Assembly (NCBI GenBank): GCA_001949185.1
Contig: BDGG01000006.1
Span: 292,827-356,826 of the forward strand
DNA length: 64,000 nt
Origin: Ramazzottius varieornatus
Lineage: Eukaryota > Tardigrada > Eutardigrada > Parachela > Ramazzottiidae
Direction of reading: 5' to 3'
This document shows, in pieces, positions 45,744-63,540 of this stretch. The notes beneath the pieces are model-generated. The model did no database searches, was not told the origin of the DNA, and saw nothing but the letters and a program-made list of their open reading frames with translations. Both the position numbers and the translations under genes were made by a program. Numbering within the stretch: position 1 is the stretch's first letter; each line of letters begins with the position of its first letter.

Positions 45744-46136
45744 GATGTAGAAGATCCAATTCTTGAATTAACAACTGTATTACGTGAAAACACTCCATCT
45801 TGCTTTAATAGTGTTGGATTCAAATTAAGTGATCGGCAAAAGATTAAATTTGTTATTTGGTTGCTTCTGCGTCCGCTCTGGACAATGGCTTCAAACCATG
45901 GAAAATGAAACTGAATAGGATTAACGGCGCAATGCTCCAAATTACGACAGTAGATTGTTGTTGTGAATGAGCGAACGTGAACGAGCGTAACGCCATCCCT
46001 ATTGTCGTCGTAACCAAATGAGCTCCTTGTTGTTGTTTACGTGTGTATGGAGACATGTCATTTCTCGTGCAAGTTGATCAGAGTGGAACCACAGCTTGAG
46101 GTTCGTCATGTCACATCCGCACTTCAGACGTTTCGA

Positions 46137-46606
46137 TCAAAAGAATTCTTGACTGGTAGGTGGTGCGCCAATTGGGGTCACAATTACCCTGCAATGTAGT
46201 ATTGAGTGGCCATAGTAAGATCGCTACGATCGAGATGAGCAACGACGCGCCCGTCAAATTACTTGTGCGGTAACCATTCCGCGCATGAACTGATCTACCA
46301 TCCCATGTGCCACCAGCATCCATTTACCAAAAAACCCCATGGCCAGTTTTTACGGTTGACAATTTCTCGGGGGCTAAGAATGTGGTGGCATTCTGCCTAG
46401 CCTGCCTGCAGATGATCATATTCAGACTTTCTCCGCCGCCATGCTGCTTTCGTGCGGTGTGCCTGACCATGTAGGCCCACCATTCTCCACCAGGATAAGG
46501 CAGGGCTTGATTAGCCTGGAAAGGGACAGTCTTTGAAGACGACATGAAAAGGGATAGCACGCACAGACGGTACAGTGTGCCAAACAGTCCTTCAGCCTGG
46601 AAGACC
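46137..46606 (-). CDS. Possible small secreted protein, two exons
   Basis: Not recognised. From ATG at 46606 a frame starts with a hydrophobic stretch (LFGTLYRLCVLSLFMSSS) and continues to a donor at about 46327 (TTTTG then GTAAATG). An acceptor TTGCAG near 46191 joins a short exon that stops at 46137-46139. The total is about 110 residues, with WWAYMVRHTARKQHGG in the middle. The signal-like start and fitting splice phases are the only support. Confidence 0.25.
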
Positions 46607-47534
46607 AGCATCACGTTGGTTCGATCGCGAGCCCCCGTTCACCAACTGTTACATCTTTAAGGGAAGACGTGGCAAATGGTCGGACGCGCCCTCTGGAACG
46701 ATGCCACCCGCTACAAATAATCCGCCACCAACAGTAACGAGAAGATAGCGGACTTGTCAATGCAAAATCGCACGCGAACCTGTCAGCTTTTAGGGCGCGC
46801 GGTGGCGACACGTCCTATTGACTTACCTCCCACAACTTAACGAAACGCGACACGCACGCCCCTAGCGGCTCTCTGAAAAATTTTCCCACAGGCTTTCTAA
46901 CAATGGAAAAACCTCTCTTCCTGTTAGACCCGACAAGACACTCTCTGTATTTTCCTCAGCTTCTGGACCAGTACGGTTAGATTCCGCAAGGTTTCTTCTC
47001 TCTAAAGAGCTGAGAACGAAGCAAAACGACCCAATACTTCGTCAGATCCGACGCTGACAAGTTCGCCATGCGATTTTGCATTAATAAGTCAGCTATGTTC
47101 TCCTCGTAGTGATGACAATATTAATATGACCGATCTAACATACATAGTATCACTGACTTCAAGGCGAAGCGTGCCGGTTTCCTGAAGAAAAATGGAAGAG
47201 TTCCGCGCTGTTTCAGATTTGGCCTGAGACAGGTGCTGCCACCTCAGCTACCCTCCGGGATCATCCGATATCGCCCTGAAGAGGGCGCCGTGTCATGCAG
47301 AAATATTTCGCACTCAAATTACCCTTTATTGCCGCTCCTGACCATGAAACTAACTCGGAAGAATTGACCGCACCACTGCTCTGACCTCTCAGCGATTTGT
47401 TCCTTCACAGCAGCGTGCCACGCCTTTTTCGCCACGGATACTACGCAAACGTCTAAAGGAATTGTACACTGTTTTTCGCTTCTTGATTATTTATCCTAGG
47501 GAAAATATTTCTACAGGCTAGGTGGAGCATTATT

Positions 47535-47786
47535 TTGAAGCCGGGGCGACGAGCAGCGGGACAAGTTGACTGTGGGCTATTTGTACTGCTGATTGTAAAT
47601 ATAGACGGAATCGCTGGGCAAACTTGGCCTGCTCTCTTATCGTTAATACGAATACACTCTATGTTTAACCGGCCTGTGTCGACCAGTGCATACGCTGAGC
47701 TGCTTAGGCAGATTAGACTACGCGCTGCGCCGATTACCAACCTGTCAAAGATCGGCACAAAACTTTCTTCACCCATGCTTCCATAG
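47535..47786 (+). pseudogene. Possible Ulp1/C48 protease remnant
   Basis: A short frame contains AGQVDCGLFVLLIVN, which resembles the catalytic-Cys block (Q..xDCGxFV) of Ulp1-type C48 cysteine peptidases carried by several DNA transposons. Expected upstream His and Asp blocks are not seen in any frame within 300 bp. If real it is a small relic; chance similarity cannot be excluded. Confidence 0.3.
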
Positions 47787-48345
47787 CCTGACTTTTCACA
47801 TCAGCTGCCTGATGAGCTTCTTCTCAAAGTTGCTATCTGCTATGCTCCAGTAAATCTTTGTAGATAGCCACTGCTTGTTTTGCTCTTTGACAGTAAAAAT
47901 TTCGCCTTTTGCGTTTGCGTGAGTTTTGCCGACATAGATTTTCTGAGGATTCAGCCTAGGCACGTGTCGATTCCCTATTCCCTGTCTGGATCATAAACAT
48001 TCTACCTTTATCCCCCATCCTACCAGTTCGATAAGCTGCAAGCACAATGCCGTCTAACCATTGCGCGATGGATCTTCTCCTTCCCTGAAACAGCTTCGAC
48101 CGGGTCTCTGAAATTCGTTCGCGAAAGAAGTCGATGTGAGTACTGTTGCGCTGGCCATTGTCCATTTCCTAACCGTGTTACTCCGGACTTTCATCATGCG
48201 TAAACAGTATTGTTGCGGCAATGACGATAGGTCTTACAGCGAAACCGATATCGATTGTGTAACACAGTACATATGCCAGAAGCCGATTTGAAAATGGAAT
48301 TCAACTGGGATTATCCAAGTTCTGTTCTGGCGACTTGATCAATTA

Positions 48346-53037
<4,692 letters not shown>

Positions 53038-53674
53038 ACTTTTGTGCACTTATTTTTACTGCATATTATCGCATACTGGACATGTGCCTCTCTTACCGTT
53101 ATAAAACTAACGTTTTCTTTTCTGGTGGTTCCAGAGGTGGAATTCATATCTGCTTGAAATTAGCAGTCAGGAATCCGTCGCGTAGAAATTTTCTAGACAG
53201 GAAAAGGCGGGCTTGCTACGTTATCTGTGGCAGACAGTCATTGCTCAAAGCTCGTAATCAACAGGCTGGGCGAGGCAGCATGGCTGACTCACTTCAGGGT
53301 TGAATATGCTGACGCAATGGGGTCTTGCATTCTTCTATCACTCTCCATTTCCTTTGCTTGCGAAGTCAGCCATCCAATTTCGAACAATATCGCAGCTGTG
53401 ATACCCCAGTCAGCTGTGATTACGCCTTATTTATCATGTGCTCTAAAAACGAGATGGAATTTACATGTTCTCAAATTGTGGTCACGTTGCAAACTTGCGC
53501 CAAAGCCCGGTCCTTGGAATATTGAAACTGGATCCCGAATCGGACAGTCTTTGTGCTTTGTACTTTGGGTGATGGTCGAGTGCGAAGCGCACCATACTTT
53601 CATCGAGCATTGGATTGTTAAAGAGTGTCTTCTGTTTCCATTCTGGCTGAAGTAGTCCGGATCAGCATAAGGAA
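53038..53674. other. Intergenic between GalNAc-transferase and talin
   Basis: About 640 bp; contains the 3' end of one gene and the promoter of the next. No repeat or gene seen. Confidence 0.35.
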
Positions 53675-56600
53675 ATGGCATTGCAGCCGGAAACACCTCT
53701 GAATATCCTGATATACGATGCGGAAATTTCCAGCCAGACCACCGTTGCGCTGAACGTTGGTCAGAGGTCTCTGGTTCGAGATATTTGTCGGATTATTTTC
53801 CAAGAAAACTCGTCCTTGTTACTGTCCAAGAATGCCGCCTTTACAGGTTTGTTTGTCATTCCTGTCAATCTCTTGATCCATATCCGCGAGGGATGCAGAT
53901 GAAATGATGGGCATGTGCGGTACGCTGTGTGCTGCTAGTGGTCCAGATGGTGCACAAATATGCCTCACACAGCGACCTAAGTGGAAAATATGACAGACTA
54001 TGTTTGTCTATCAAATTTATTAGCGGGCAATTCTCAACACTAAATCGTCATTCAGGCCATAGAAAATACGGCGGAATTAGTCATACCTAACAATGATAAG
54101 ATGGAGTTTCCAGTTTTTCCATGACTTAGGACTAATCTGAAAAATAGAGGAATCGAATCTCTGACCGGACAAAAGCACCGAACAGGCAGGCAAGGTTTGT
54201 TCTATTTTGCAGCCGACGACTTTGCCATTTTTCTACGTCTTCGCAAAGGAGAAAAGAAGGGACACTGGCTCAACCCTGAACGCCCACTAGAGTATTATGA
54301 TTTCGTTCGGCAACAGGTAAGAATACGAGTAGCGAAGACGATGTATTGCTGGGTACGAAGCCTTCCGTTTCGTGCATAAGAAAAACTAATCTTGAATGTC
54401 ACTCATTTTTGACCGTGGTCAATGCAGGCAGTACTGGAGTACAGGAGGAAAATCGGTGCAGTGAAAGTTCGCCTTTTGGACAAGTCCTTCAAGACGTTCC
54501 ATGTTGACCAGACACTACCGGCTGAAGACGTCCTCGACGTTATATGCAATAGACTTGGTAGGTTGCAAGTACTGCCGAACTCACTCAGTCCATGTGGAAC
54601 TGATGATTTAATGGGAGTGTCCAACAGGTATACCCGATCCGGAAGAGTTCGATCTAGTGCGCAACGATGGCGAGCTGGTCGGCGACCAGGTCGACGGGAC
54701 CGCCACAATGTCCAAGAAATACGGCCTGTTCAGCCTGTCCAACATTAACCCGCTCAAATATCCCACAATGGTTCGAGAAAAAGACATCGAGCGCATGCAG
54801 AAACTGCGACAGAAAGTTGCTACTGATGACAATAGTAGGTTCTGGAAGTGTTCCCGGCTGACTACCTTCTCTCTGGCCACTTTTCTCTACGGTTAATTCA
54901 ACGTACATTTTATGTTCCTTTAGTTGTATGGGTGAACCAGTCTCAAACTCTTTTGGACCAGGGCATCGAAGACGGGGACATTCTACTGCTGAAACGTCGT
55001 TATTTTTACTCGGACCAGAATGTTGATGGACGGGATCCAGTTCAGCTCAACTTGTTGTACATACAGGTTAAGAAATGGTCTCAGATAGAGGCATTCAGCT
55101 CGTCGGTACAAAGGCCGGGGACAACGTCACGATGATCTTTCATTTTTAGTGTCGAAATGGAATATTGACGGGAACCCATCCGGTGACTCTGAGCGAGGCT
55201 TTTGTTTTCGCCGGCTTGCAAGGTCACATCGAGTATGGTGCTTTCAGTGATGCCAAACGGAGCGTCGATGTCCGCAGTCTCTTGCCCAAAAACTACGTCA
55301 TCAAGAAGATGGACAAAAAGGAACTGGCAGACATGCAGGGAAGGGTATTCGTCGAGTGGCGTAACTACAGCAGTGTCACAGAAATGGAAGCCAAGAACCA
55401 GTACATCAAACGAGCACGCTCGCTGAGAACCTATGGCGTCACCTTCTTCCTCGTCAAGGAAAAGCCCAAGGGAAAGAACAAGCTGATGCCTCGCTTGTTC
55501 GGCGTCAACAAGAGCAACGTTATGCGACTGGACGAGAAAACCAAAGAGGTAATTATTTGAATAATAAAAGGGTAGAAATACTGTACTACTCCGTTCTTCT
55601 GTGAAATTCGTTAGCTTTACATAAATTTTTCACCGAATATTTTCTTCATCTCACCAAGGAGTTTCGCCAATTTTCTACGTTATGGCGATACGCCGATGCT
55701 TTAAATTTACAAACCGGGTTTGATATCTCAGTTTATCTTGATCTTTGTGCGTAGATTTTGAAGTTCTGGCCGATCACAAGCATCAAGCGATGGAAGACGA
55801 CCGATAACACCTTCAGTCTGGATTTTGGCGATTACGAGGATGAGCCGTACTCCATTCAGACGCAGGAAGGCCGGCAGATTGCCCAACTCATATCCGGTTA
55901 CGTCGAGTTGATACGGAAACGACAACATGGTCCACTTGACTCAGATGAGGCCTCGTCGGCAGATACCATCTCTTCCACCAGCCGGTCCATGACCCCAGCC
56001 TTCGAAGACATCCCGCCATCCGAAAGGTATATGTTGTGCTGTAATTCTTTTTTTCCAAATGGAAAATCGACCAATTTTTTGATTTTTCACAAGTTGTAAT
56101 TTTATTCCCTTAGATTTGTACGGTAACTTTAATGAGTAAAATAGAAAACACGAGTTGTGATGTTTATGGCAGGAAGCAAATCGGGCAGTTTGAGGCCCTA
56201 CCATCGCCTGCAATCGCTGAAAGTGGACAGGTGGCGCTGCCTGGAGTTCTGCGCAACACATTGATCGACCAGAAGGGACTTGAGTACATCCGTGTGGCGC
56301 AAAGTCGGGTGGCGCAGATTATGGCTGGCCTCTCGGCTCCCTCGCAGTCAACTCAAGCCAACATTGCTGAACATGGAATCTTGCCCCGACGCAGTCGTCA
56401 CGAAATCCAGGAGTCGGACCATGGGAAGACAGCCTACGCTCAACTGTCGACCTGTATGGGAAATGTCTCTGCCAGTAGCGCCCAACTGGTCAACATCCAA
56501 CATTCCCATGCGAACTATACTGATCGGCACCAGAAATCTATTGATGAATTGTGAGTGAACTGGCCAAACGTACACAAAATTGAACCCTGTGAAACACTAT

Positions 56601-59600
56601 TCTCCTCTTTGCAGGATAAACAATCTGGAGGAGCTGGCCCGCACTTTGAAGACTGTCTGCAATGACTTACCCGAAGAGCAGTCGTCCAAGGTGTTGGCTC
56701 GTGCCAAGCACTTATGCCAAAGTATCACCGATCTCCTGGAAGCCGCGGACAGCCATGACCACATCACGGTAAGTTAGTTGTCTAGGCCATCACAGTAATG
56801 GCCCCAAAAATGGGTGCTTGAGAGCACATATGATGCTACATGGTGCCGTAGTAATTGGATGGTTTGCCATGCAGGCCGGAGGTGCCGAAGCCCGCCAAGA
56901 CGTCATCGCTGCCGCATCAAAAGTCAGTGAATCGGGATATCTTCTGAAAGAGTCTATCGCTCCGCCTAATTCTGGTCAAAGCAGCGGTGCAACGGCGGCC
57001 ACTATAACTCACAATGTGCGCGGCGACCTTTTTACCCCTTTCGTGAAAGAGATTGGTACGAAAGTTACCTTACTGGTGCGGAAAGCCAAGAAGATAGCCA
57101 GTGGCAGTTGCAGCCCGACTCACCACGCTGCGGTCATCCATCATGCCACCGAACTAGCTCTGCAGTGCGCCAATGTCGTCACTTGCGTCAAGCTTCTGCG
57201 AATGTGTTCGGACACTGAGGAGAACGCCTCGAAGGAGACGCGAAAGCAGGTGTCAGTGGCTGTGGATGCACTACACGTAGCGCTCAAGACCTTGCAGTCA
57301 ATATGTCAGGAGGACAGCCAGAACATCGAAGAAGGAGACATCCAGCAGGACTTGTTCCAGCTCGACGAACTGATTATCGACCTGGACGACGTCATCGAGA
57401 AATTCAAAAATGAACTAGACTGCGAAGGTAAATCACAAGAGAGTGAGAGGCAAAAGAATGAAGCGGTGGTGAATGCCCTCTTTGTTCTCAACGCTCAAAT
57501 GCGCCAGTTGGAAGAAGCAGCATCGACAATTAACTCCACAGATTCCAGTTCCGACCCTGAACCCAAGCATAACTTGGAGTCATTTTTCTACGAGAGTTTA
57601 ATGCAGAAAACTTCGGTACTTCACCACTGGTTATGTAACCACGACAAACTTTGTCTTTCTGCTTCTCCAAACTCTGGCAGTCAATTGGATAAAGTGATGG
57701 CCTTACTGGAAGAATTGATGGAAGAAACAGTGGGCGCCAGTAAGGCTTCCGAATGGAAGACCGAAGAAGAAAAGCTGACCGTGTTGAACCATCTAAAGAC
57801 CGTCTACGAGAACGCCTACCACTTCATCTCGCTCTCTACCACCTCAACCAGCGTCGCTGAACAAGAGAGCCTGAATGCCAAGGAAGGTCTCCTCGAAGCA
57901 CTGGACGAGTTTATGACCGTCCTGCAGTCTTTCCACGAACACAAACAAATACTGGCCTTGACAGAGTCCGACATTTCCCACAGTCTTCTCCGGGTCGATA
58001 CTGCCACTGAAGGCAGCCAAGAACACCGAATAACGGAAAGAAAAGGTAGAGTGATGGAAGCATTGCGACAGCTGGACATGGTAACCGAATCGCTGAGCGA
58101 TATGGAGGACGTCCTGAAGAATATCCATCCGGATACTTGTTACCACCCACAAAGACTGCGCGAGTTCGCCGGACATTTATGCGCAGCCTTTCGAACGACG
58201 TGCGATGGCTGGGCCGAATACTACGAACTGGACTCGGGGCTGATCGATGACGGAACCATGCGGAAAATCCACAAGGGCTTGCTGGACCTGGGTTACTCCA
58301 ACACCGAACTGATCAAGACGTCGGCGGCATCGGCCACCCGCCTGGACGATACGGCCTTCCCAGCGGCTTGCCGTCATGTCCTTCAAAAGGTAATAGTACG
58401 TCTTCAAAGAATTGGTTTTTGAAACTGATCGTAGAAAATTGGCCATGATCACCGACGTATCTTTTCCTCTGAAAACGCTTGAGACAAACCATCCGAGTTA
58501 CTGTAATGTCATGGAGCGAACAGTGTGCAACAATATTCCATTGAAAGCATCATGTGTGGAATATTTTTTGTTGCAGATATCGTATTTGAAGTTGTACCTG
58601 AACACACTGAACTGCGGTACACAAAGTTGCGGACGAGCTCTAAGTACCATTGAAGAAGTGACCGAAGACCTCGATACGGCCATCTCCTTCGCCACAGTCG
58701 GCATCGACGACCTCTCCACCTCCTCGTCATCGTCCGCCTCTTCGCCGTTACCCAGGACTCCTACTACACCTACTACACCTCCGCGTTCTTCTTCGCTGCG
58801 CTTCTCCAATCCACCCTTCGCCGTCCCTACCCGACCAAAGCTGCCCACCTTCGTTTCGATGACCGATAAAGCCGACAGACTACAGCGAAGCTTTCAAGGT
58901 TTCATCCGGCTGTCGTCCCAACAAGAGTTGGCCACTACGGTGGAAGAGTCTCTGGCGGCCGTGGTTGGTCTGGTGGAACATGTTCGAGCCAATACGGGAC
59001 ATTTGTCCAGCAACAACTCGGATGTCCAGGTCATCGTGCTGAGAGCGTTAAAGGCTGCGGCAATCTCGGTGGCTGATGTCATCCAACTGGCCAAGGCTGA
59101 ATTCTCACAGGTCGATATCACGGACGAAGCGGTGCTGAAGTATACGGAGAAGCTGCGTATCTCGGTGGAACATTCCACTGTTCGGATCAACCTCTTGGTG
59201 GAGCTGGTCAGTCATGTGGAAGGCGGACAACGTGGGCTGAAAATGCTAGAGGTTGCTCTGCGAGATCTGCAGCTCAGTAGCAGGAGATGGAGTACAGGAA
59301 ATGAAAAAGAACATGTCAGCGAGGACACCGAAGGGTTGACGATCCGAAAGTACCGCATCCTGGTCAGACACATGGACCAAGTTAGGCTGAGGATAGGAGA
59401 TTACCACAGCGTTACGGAAGAAAAACGAGATGACTGTCTGCTGCAATTAGCCAATAAGTTGTCGGAAGTTTCCATGTATCTTCAAACTGATAAGGTTGGC
59501 CATCATCAAGGCTATTTTACACGCCGACATTTTTTCTACCATTCTACGAACAGATACTGAATTATTGTTCCAGGTTGAGCTTGGTCACAATGCCCAGTTT

Positions 59601-61746
59601 GCAACTGTGTTTAATAGTCTGATGGAAGCGATCCAGGAAATTTTACAGGTGAAGTTGCTGCGAATGTTCGAACAGTACTCGTACTAACGATCAAATGACC
59701 CCTTTGGTGGCGCTTGTGTGATGAATGTGCCTTTTCAGACTGACTCATCTCGGCAGACTGCGGTCTCCTCGTCGGGCAAATTCAATGCGTTGTGCACAGC
59801 TATGGAACAAGCCAAGCTTTCCCTCTCACAGCACGAAGCGGCACCCGAACTGATCCTGCCACTCTGGATAGCGCCCATTCCTCCTCCACAATCCGACCAA
59901 CAGTCCACCGATAACGAAGTGGAGATCCCCACATCTTCAATGACCGATCACCTGCAGGAAGCCGCGGCTCAGATCGAGAAGGCCTCAAGACGCTTGAGCA
60001 AAGTGCAAGCTCGACGAACCATCTACATTCCACCAGAAGAAGATTTGTCCGTTTCGGAGAAACCCTTCGAGTTTGACTTGCACGACCCGGTGGCCGAGTT
60101 CGACGAGAACATCCTCGAGGCTTGCCGAGCCATCATGCAGGCTAGTGCCGCATTGATTCCGGCTGCACGTGATGCTCAGGAGGAGCTGGTCCGTCATGGC
60201 AGAGTGGGCGAGAATGTCTCGCTGTACTCCGATGACGGCCAGTGGTCGCAAGGTTTCATCTCGGCAGCCAGATCAATTGGTAATAAATATTTCCACGTTG
60301 AATTCTGCTGAATATCCTTATAAGTCCTCACGACGAGCTGTTTATGTCGCAAACGGTTGATTTAAAATTTAAGTTTGCTTGATCAACGGAAATTAGTCGC
60401 GAGTGAGGCAAAACTGCGTTTTTCGAAAGTCTCGGAAACGAGAGCGGAAATGCGCGAGTTTTGCGGGGTAGGTTTGTAGGCAAACTTTGCCTCCTGACTA
60501 GGCTGAAATTCATAGTTTTCTCGCTGGCTAGTCTCTGTCTGTCGATATCCCCGACACTAATAGGTATCAAGAAGCCCATACGTGAAACGGTACCTCGCAA
60601 CGTGAAGCACTGTGCAGACAGAGATCAGCTGAGAAATGAAAGTTTGAAATTTTGAGTCAAGTATGCAGAGAATAATCCATTTTCGCTTTCAGGATAAGCT
60701 ACTCGAGGGCTGCTTATCTTGAAAGCGAAACTTCGTAATCCACTTTCAAGATCAGCACAATCAACGGAGCTTTACAGCCTGTCGTGAGGAGGACTATTGA
60801 AAGAATGACTTCAGAAAGGCATTTAGTGAATCGTTTGATCTTTGCTGTTCAGCTGCGGCTTGCCAGACGTTATGTGACGCGACGAACTCGCTGATGTCCG
60901 GTCATGCGACGGAGGAAAAACTGATTTCGGCTGCAAGACAGGTGGCTTCCTTCACCGCCCAACTGCTGATGGTCTGCCGAGTGAAGGGACAAGGTAACTC
61001 AAAAGCCATGCAGCGTCTGCTGGTTGCCGGAAACAATGTCAGAAAGACCACCACAAACCTAGTGGACCTCTTTAAGCACCGGCGGGAAAACAGCGTTGGC
61101 TCCACGACAGAGGGCGCTGTGATGCGGACACCTGATGTTGTGGTCAACTCAAAGCTAGTTGGCGGCATTGCCCAAGAAGTCAAAGCGAATGTAACAGGCT
61201 CTCGTCTCTCTTCACTTTTTTCCACACTATCTTAACTTTACATTTCAATGATATAGGAGTTGGTCTCGAAAAAGGAAAAGGAGCTTGTGGACGCCCAGAA
61301 AGCCTTATTGCAAGCTCGGAAATTGAAATACACTGAGCGACAGTCAGGAAAAGGACGGAATACCAGCGAAGAGCTTGCAGCTCAGGTACCGACGGTTTTT
61401 ACAACTTATCGGCCGCACGCAGGCAAAACACCCAATCCGGCGCCATGTACCGAATGAACTGGGGCTAGACTTTACAGTGGCTGAACTGCAAGAGATAATT
61501 TACCAAGGAATGATGTGGAATGTCTTGTCCGACAACGTGTTTCAATGTGGTGTTCTTTTGCAGGAGATGGTGCTGGTAAAGGAGCGAGAACTGGAAGAGG
61601 CTCGGAACAAGTTGCTGGCTTTACGTCAGCTGAAGTACGGTTTGGTCTCGACACCGGAAGAGTACATGGGTTACGGCTCGCCATCTTCGACACTTCCTCG
61701 CAACCGTCTGGAGCGGCCTCTGGTCTTTCCTTCGCCGCTTGAGTAG
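53675..61746 (+). CDS. TLN: Talin, short form
   Basis: Links integrin tails to actin. Sixteen exons (53675-53846, 54213-54316, 54428-54557, 54628-54834, 54924-55066, 55150-55548, 55755-56026, 56173-56550, 56615-56768, 56875-58389, 58577-59494, 59574-59648, 59739-60279, 60853-61190, 61257-61385, 61564-61746) give 1,885 residues, against about 2,540 in most animals. The FERM head is clear: RKGEKKGHWLNPERPLEYYD, RRYFYSDQNVDGRDPVQLNL, RSLRTYGVTFFLVKEKPKGK, RLDEKTKEI and RWKTTDNTFSLDFGDYED. The rod is made of helical bundles. It is interrupted by a Ser/Thr/Pro-rich stretch near 58711-58850. The end is an I/LWEQ actin-binding domain (EEKLISAARQVASFTAQLLM). Two consecutive exons encode similar dimerisation-type helices: KEKELVDAQKALLQARKLKY and KERELEEARNKLLALRQLKY. 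Confidence 0.92.
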
Positions 61747-62046
61747 TCAAAAGAAAGTCGCTACTTGTTTTATAGTCGTCGAATGGCCTTTCAATTTGCA
61801 GTTTATTCCACAGTCCGAATTTTACATGCTGTGATTCGTTGATCGTTCTTCCTTTACAACAGATGTATTAATTTGTTTTCGTAGATGGTTTTTTATATTT
61901 TTTCAGTGAGATGGGGTATTGAACTTTATCCGCATAAAAGTGAGCTGAAACTTTCCTGGAAGACTGGCGGTTTTAAGAGCCGAACTTTGACAAAGCGTGA
62001 GAGCAATTAATCAGAGTATATTTTGTTGGTTATGTACATGACAGCT
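61747..62046. other. Convergent 3' region, talin and arylsulfatase-like
   Basis: About 300 bp between two stop codons, T-rich. No gene or repeat. Confidence 0.35.
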
Positions 62047-63540
62047 TCAGTCTTTCCATGGAGCCAAGAGACCATTAGGATATTGTACTTCGGCTCTTTC
62101 GCCGTAAACATTTCTCGACGATGGCCATGCCGAACTGTTATAGACGCGCACCTTTCCCATTATCAGAAGCACTACTTCAGGATAGTCAGCTGCAACATTG
62201 TTCCGCTCACATGGATCTGTTACCACATTAAACAAACACGGGGCTACGTTGGGGTCACATGGAGTCGCGGGCGCGTCAGCACATCGAAGTGCCCTTGGTC
62301 CATCACTAACCAACGGCGGATCCAAACCACTACTGGGTTCGTACCTACGCTCGACACAATGGAAAAAGGCAGAAGCATGCTACGCAATCATGCGCCTCTT
62401 TCCCACCGGCGTTGACGGTCATCCTCGACCGGACCTTGTACCCGTTCCATCTCAATGCATACTCGCCAGCTGTGGCATCCGCCTGCATTGGCAGCTCTTT
62501 CCTGGGCGATGGGAGGTCCTCCGACAAGGAAGGCCAGATGTTGCCTCCACCAAGGTTTAACGAGCCGTTGATCGATCCACCGGCAACGTAGAAGAAGGTC
62601 GGTAGGAGAATCAGTGATATGGTACAGTTCGCTGGATACTGGACCAGGCTTTGTATCAACGGACTCCACACAAAAGCTGGGACCTGCACGCCACCTTCGA
62701 ACCTATGAAATTATTCATCGGGAAGTTTCTTTGCTAACCGCCAGAGTTATGTCGGATTTGGGAGCTCGCATCACAAGCTCGGGAAGATTTTTTTACCAAG
62801 TGGTGCACGCCTACAGCCAATTACACGGACAACGTGCGTCACCGGGCAAACAAGGTTAAGTGGCGCCTGTGTTCGGTGTTATTGACTAATAGTGTGCGCC
62901 ACTTGAAAACTGATCTTGTCGAGTTTGTCTGCCGAGGTGCCAATTATCAACGTACTGTGTAAAGGCCAGTTGCTGGCAAACGTCGTATCGTTTCAAGTAC
63001 TGATGGCTTGTTCTTCACCGCCTCCGCCGTTGTCCGATAGGAAGAAAATTATCGTATCGTTTGGGACATCTCTTCGTTCCGGGGTTCGAAAGACATGCCC
63101 GACAAAACCATCCCGTGCAGAAACCATTGCTGCAAAGGATATACCAATGTTGCAAATTGCAGCCTGGTCAGAGCACGATGGTCGTCCTTATCCAGCCTCT
63201 GATCTTCAAACTTCCGGCGGCCTTTATGGGTAATGTTGGGGAAGCGATCGGCTACTCTTGGGGAACTTGGAGGACTTCGCCACCATTATCGGCGTGCGGA
63301 GCAAAGTGGGAGAGAAACATGAAAAGCGGCTATAAAGAACCACCTTCGAATTAGGGTCCATTAACTGTTCGGCTTTTCGGATAACAAATTTTCTACACTG
63401 AAGAATGTTGAGTGTAGATCGTACTTGAGCAATATCATGGTTATCGATGCGTTGAACTGCAGCATCGTTGAAACCGTGAGTGGCGTACTGTCCAACATAT
63501 TCCCGAGCCGGCTGTGTTCCATTCCACAGATCAAACAAGA
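62047..63540 (-). pseudogene. Arylsulfatase B-like gene with two nonsense codons
   Basis: Sulfatase-family C-terminal two thirds in several exons. About 63540-63425 carries YVGQYATHGFNDAAVQRIDN. 63329-63212 carries PLFMFLSHFAPHADNGGEVL then QVPQE. 63129-62956 carries NDTIIFFLSDNGGGG (the DNG sulfatase motif) and NWPL. 62702 downward carries FEGGVQVPAFVWSP and SLSEDLPSPRKELP. The last exon holds CLFNVVTDPCERNNVAADYP and ends APWKD. Arrangement and motifs follow animal arylsulfatase B. In-frame stops occur at 63252-63254 (TAG, where Tyr is expected after QVPQE) and at 62993-62995 (TGA, before NDTTFASNWPL). The N-terminal part with the C-x-P-x-R formylglycine site is not seen before the window edge. 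Likely a recent pseudogene, unless both stops are sequence errors. Confidence 0.75.
62790..62940 (+). repeat. Intronic repeat family A, arylsulfatase copy
   Basis: Between two exons of the arylsulfatase-like gene. Two partly merged units: ACCAAGTGGTGCACG with CAACGTGCGTCACC, then TTAAGTGGCGCC with GTGTGCGCCACTTG and the tail TTGTCGAGTTTGTCTGCCGA. Confidence 0.8.

Larger units (their letters stand above)
45744..48345. other. Gene-poor 2.6-kb stretch upstream of GalNAc-transferase
   Basis: Apart from the weak small-protein model and a protease-like remnant near 47535-47786, I see no gene, tRNA or repeat of families A or B. The last few hundred bases should contain the GalNAc-transferase promoter. 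Confidence 0.35.
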
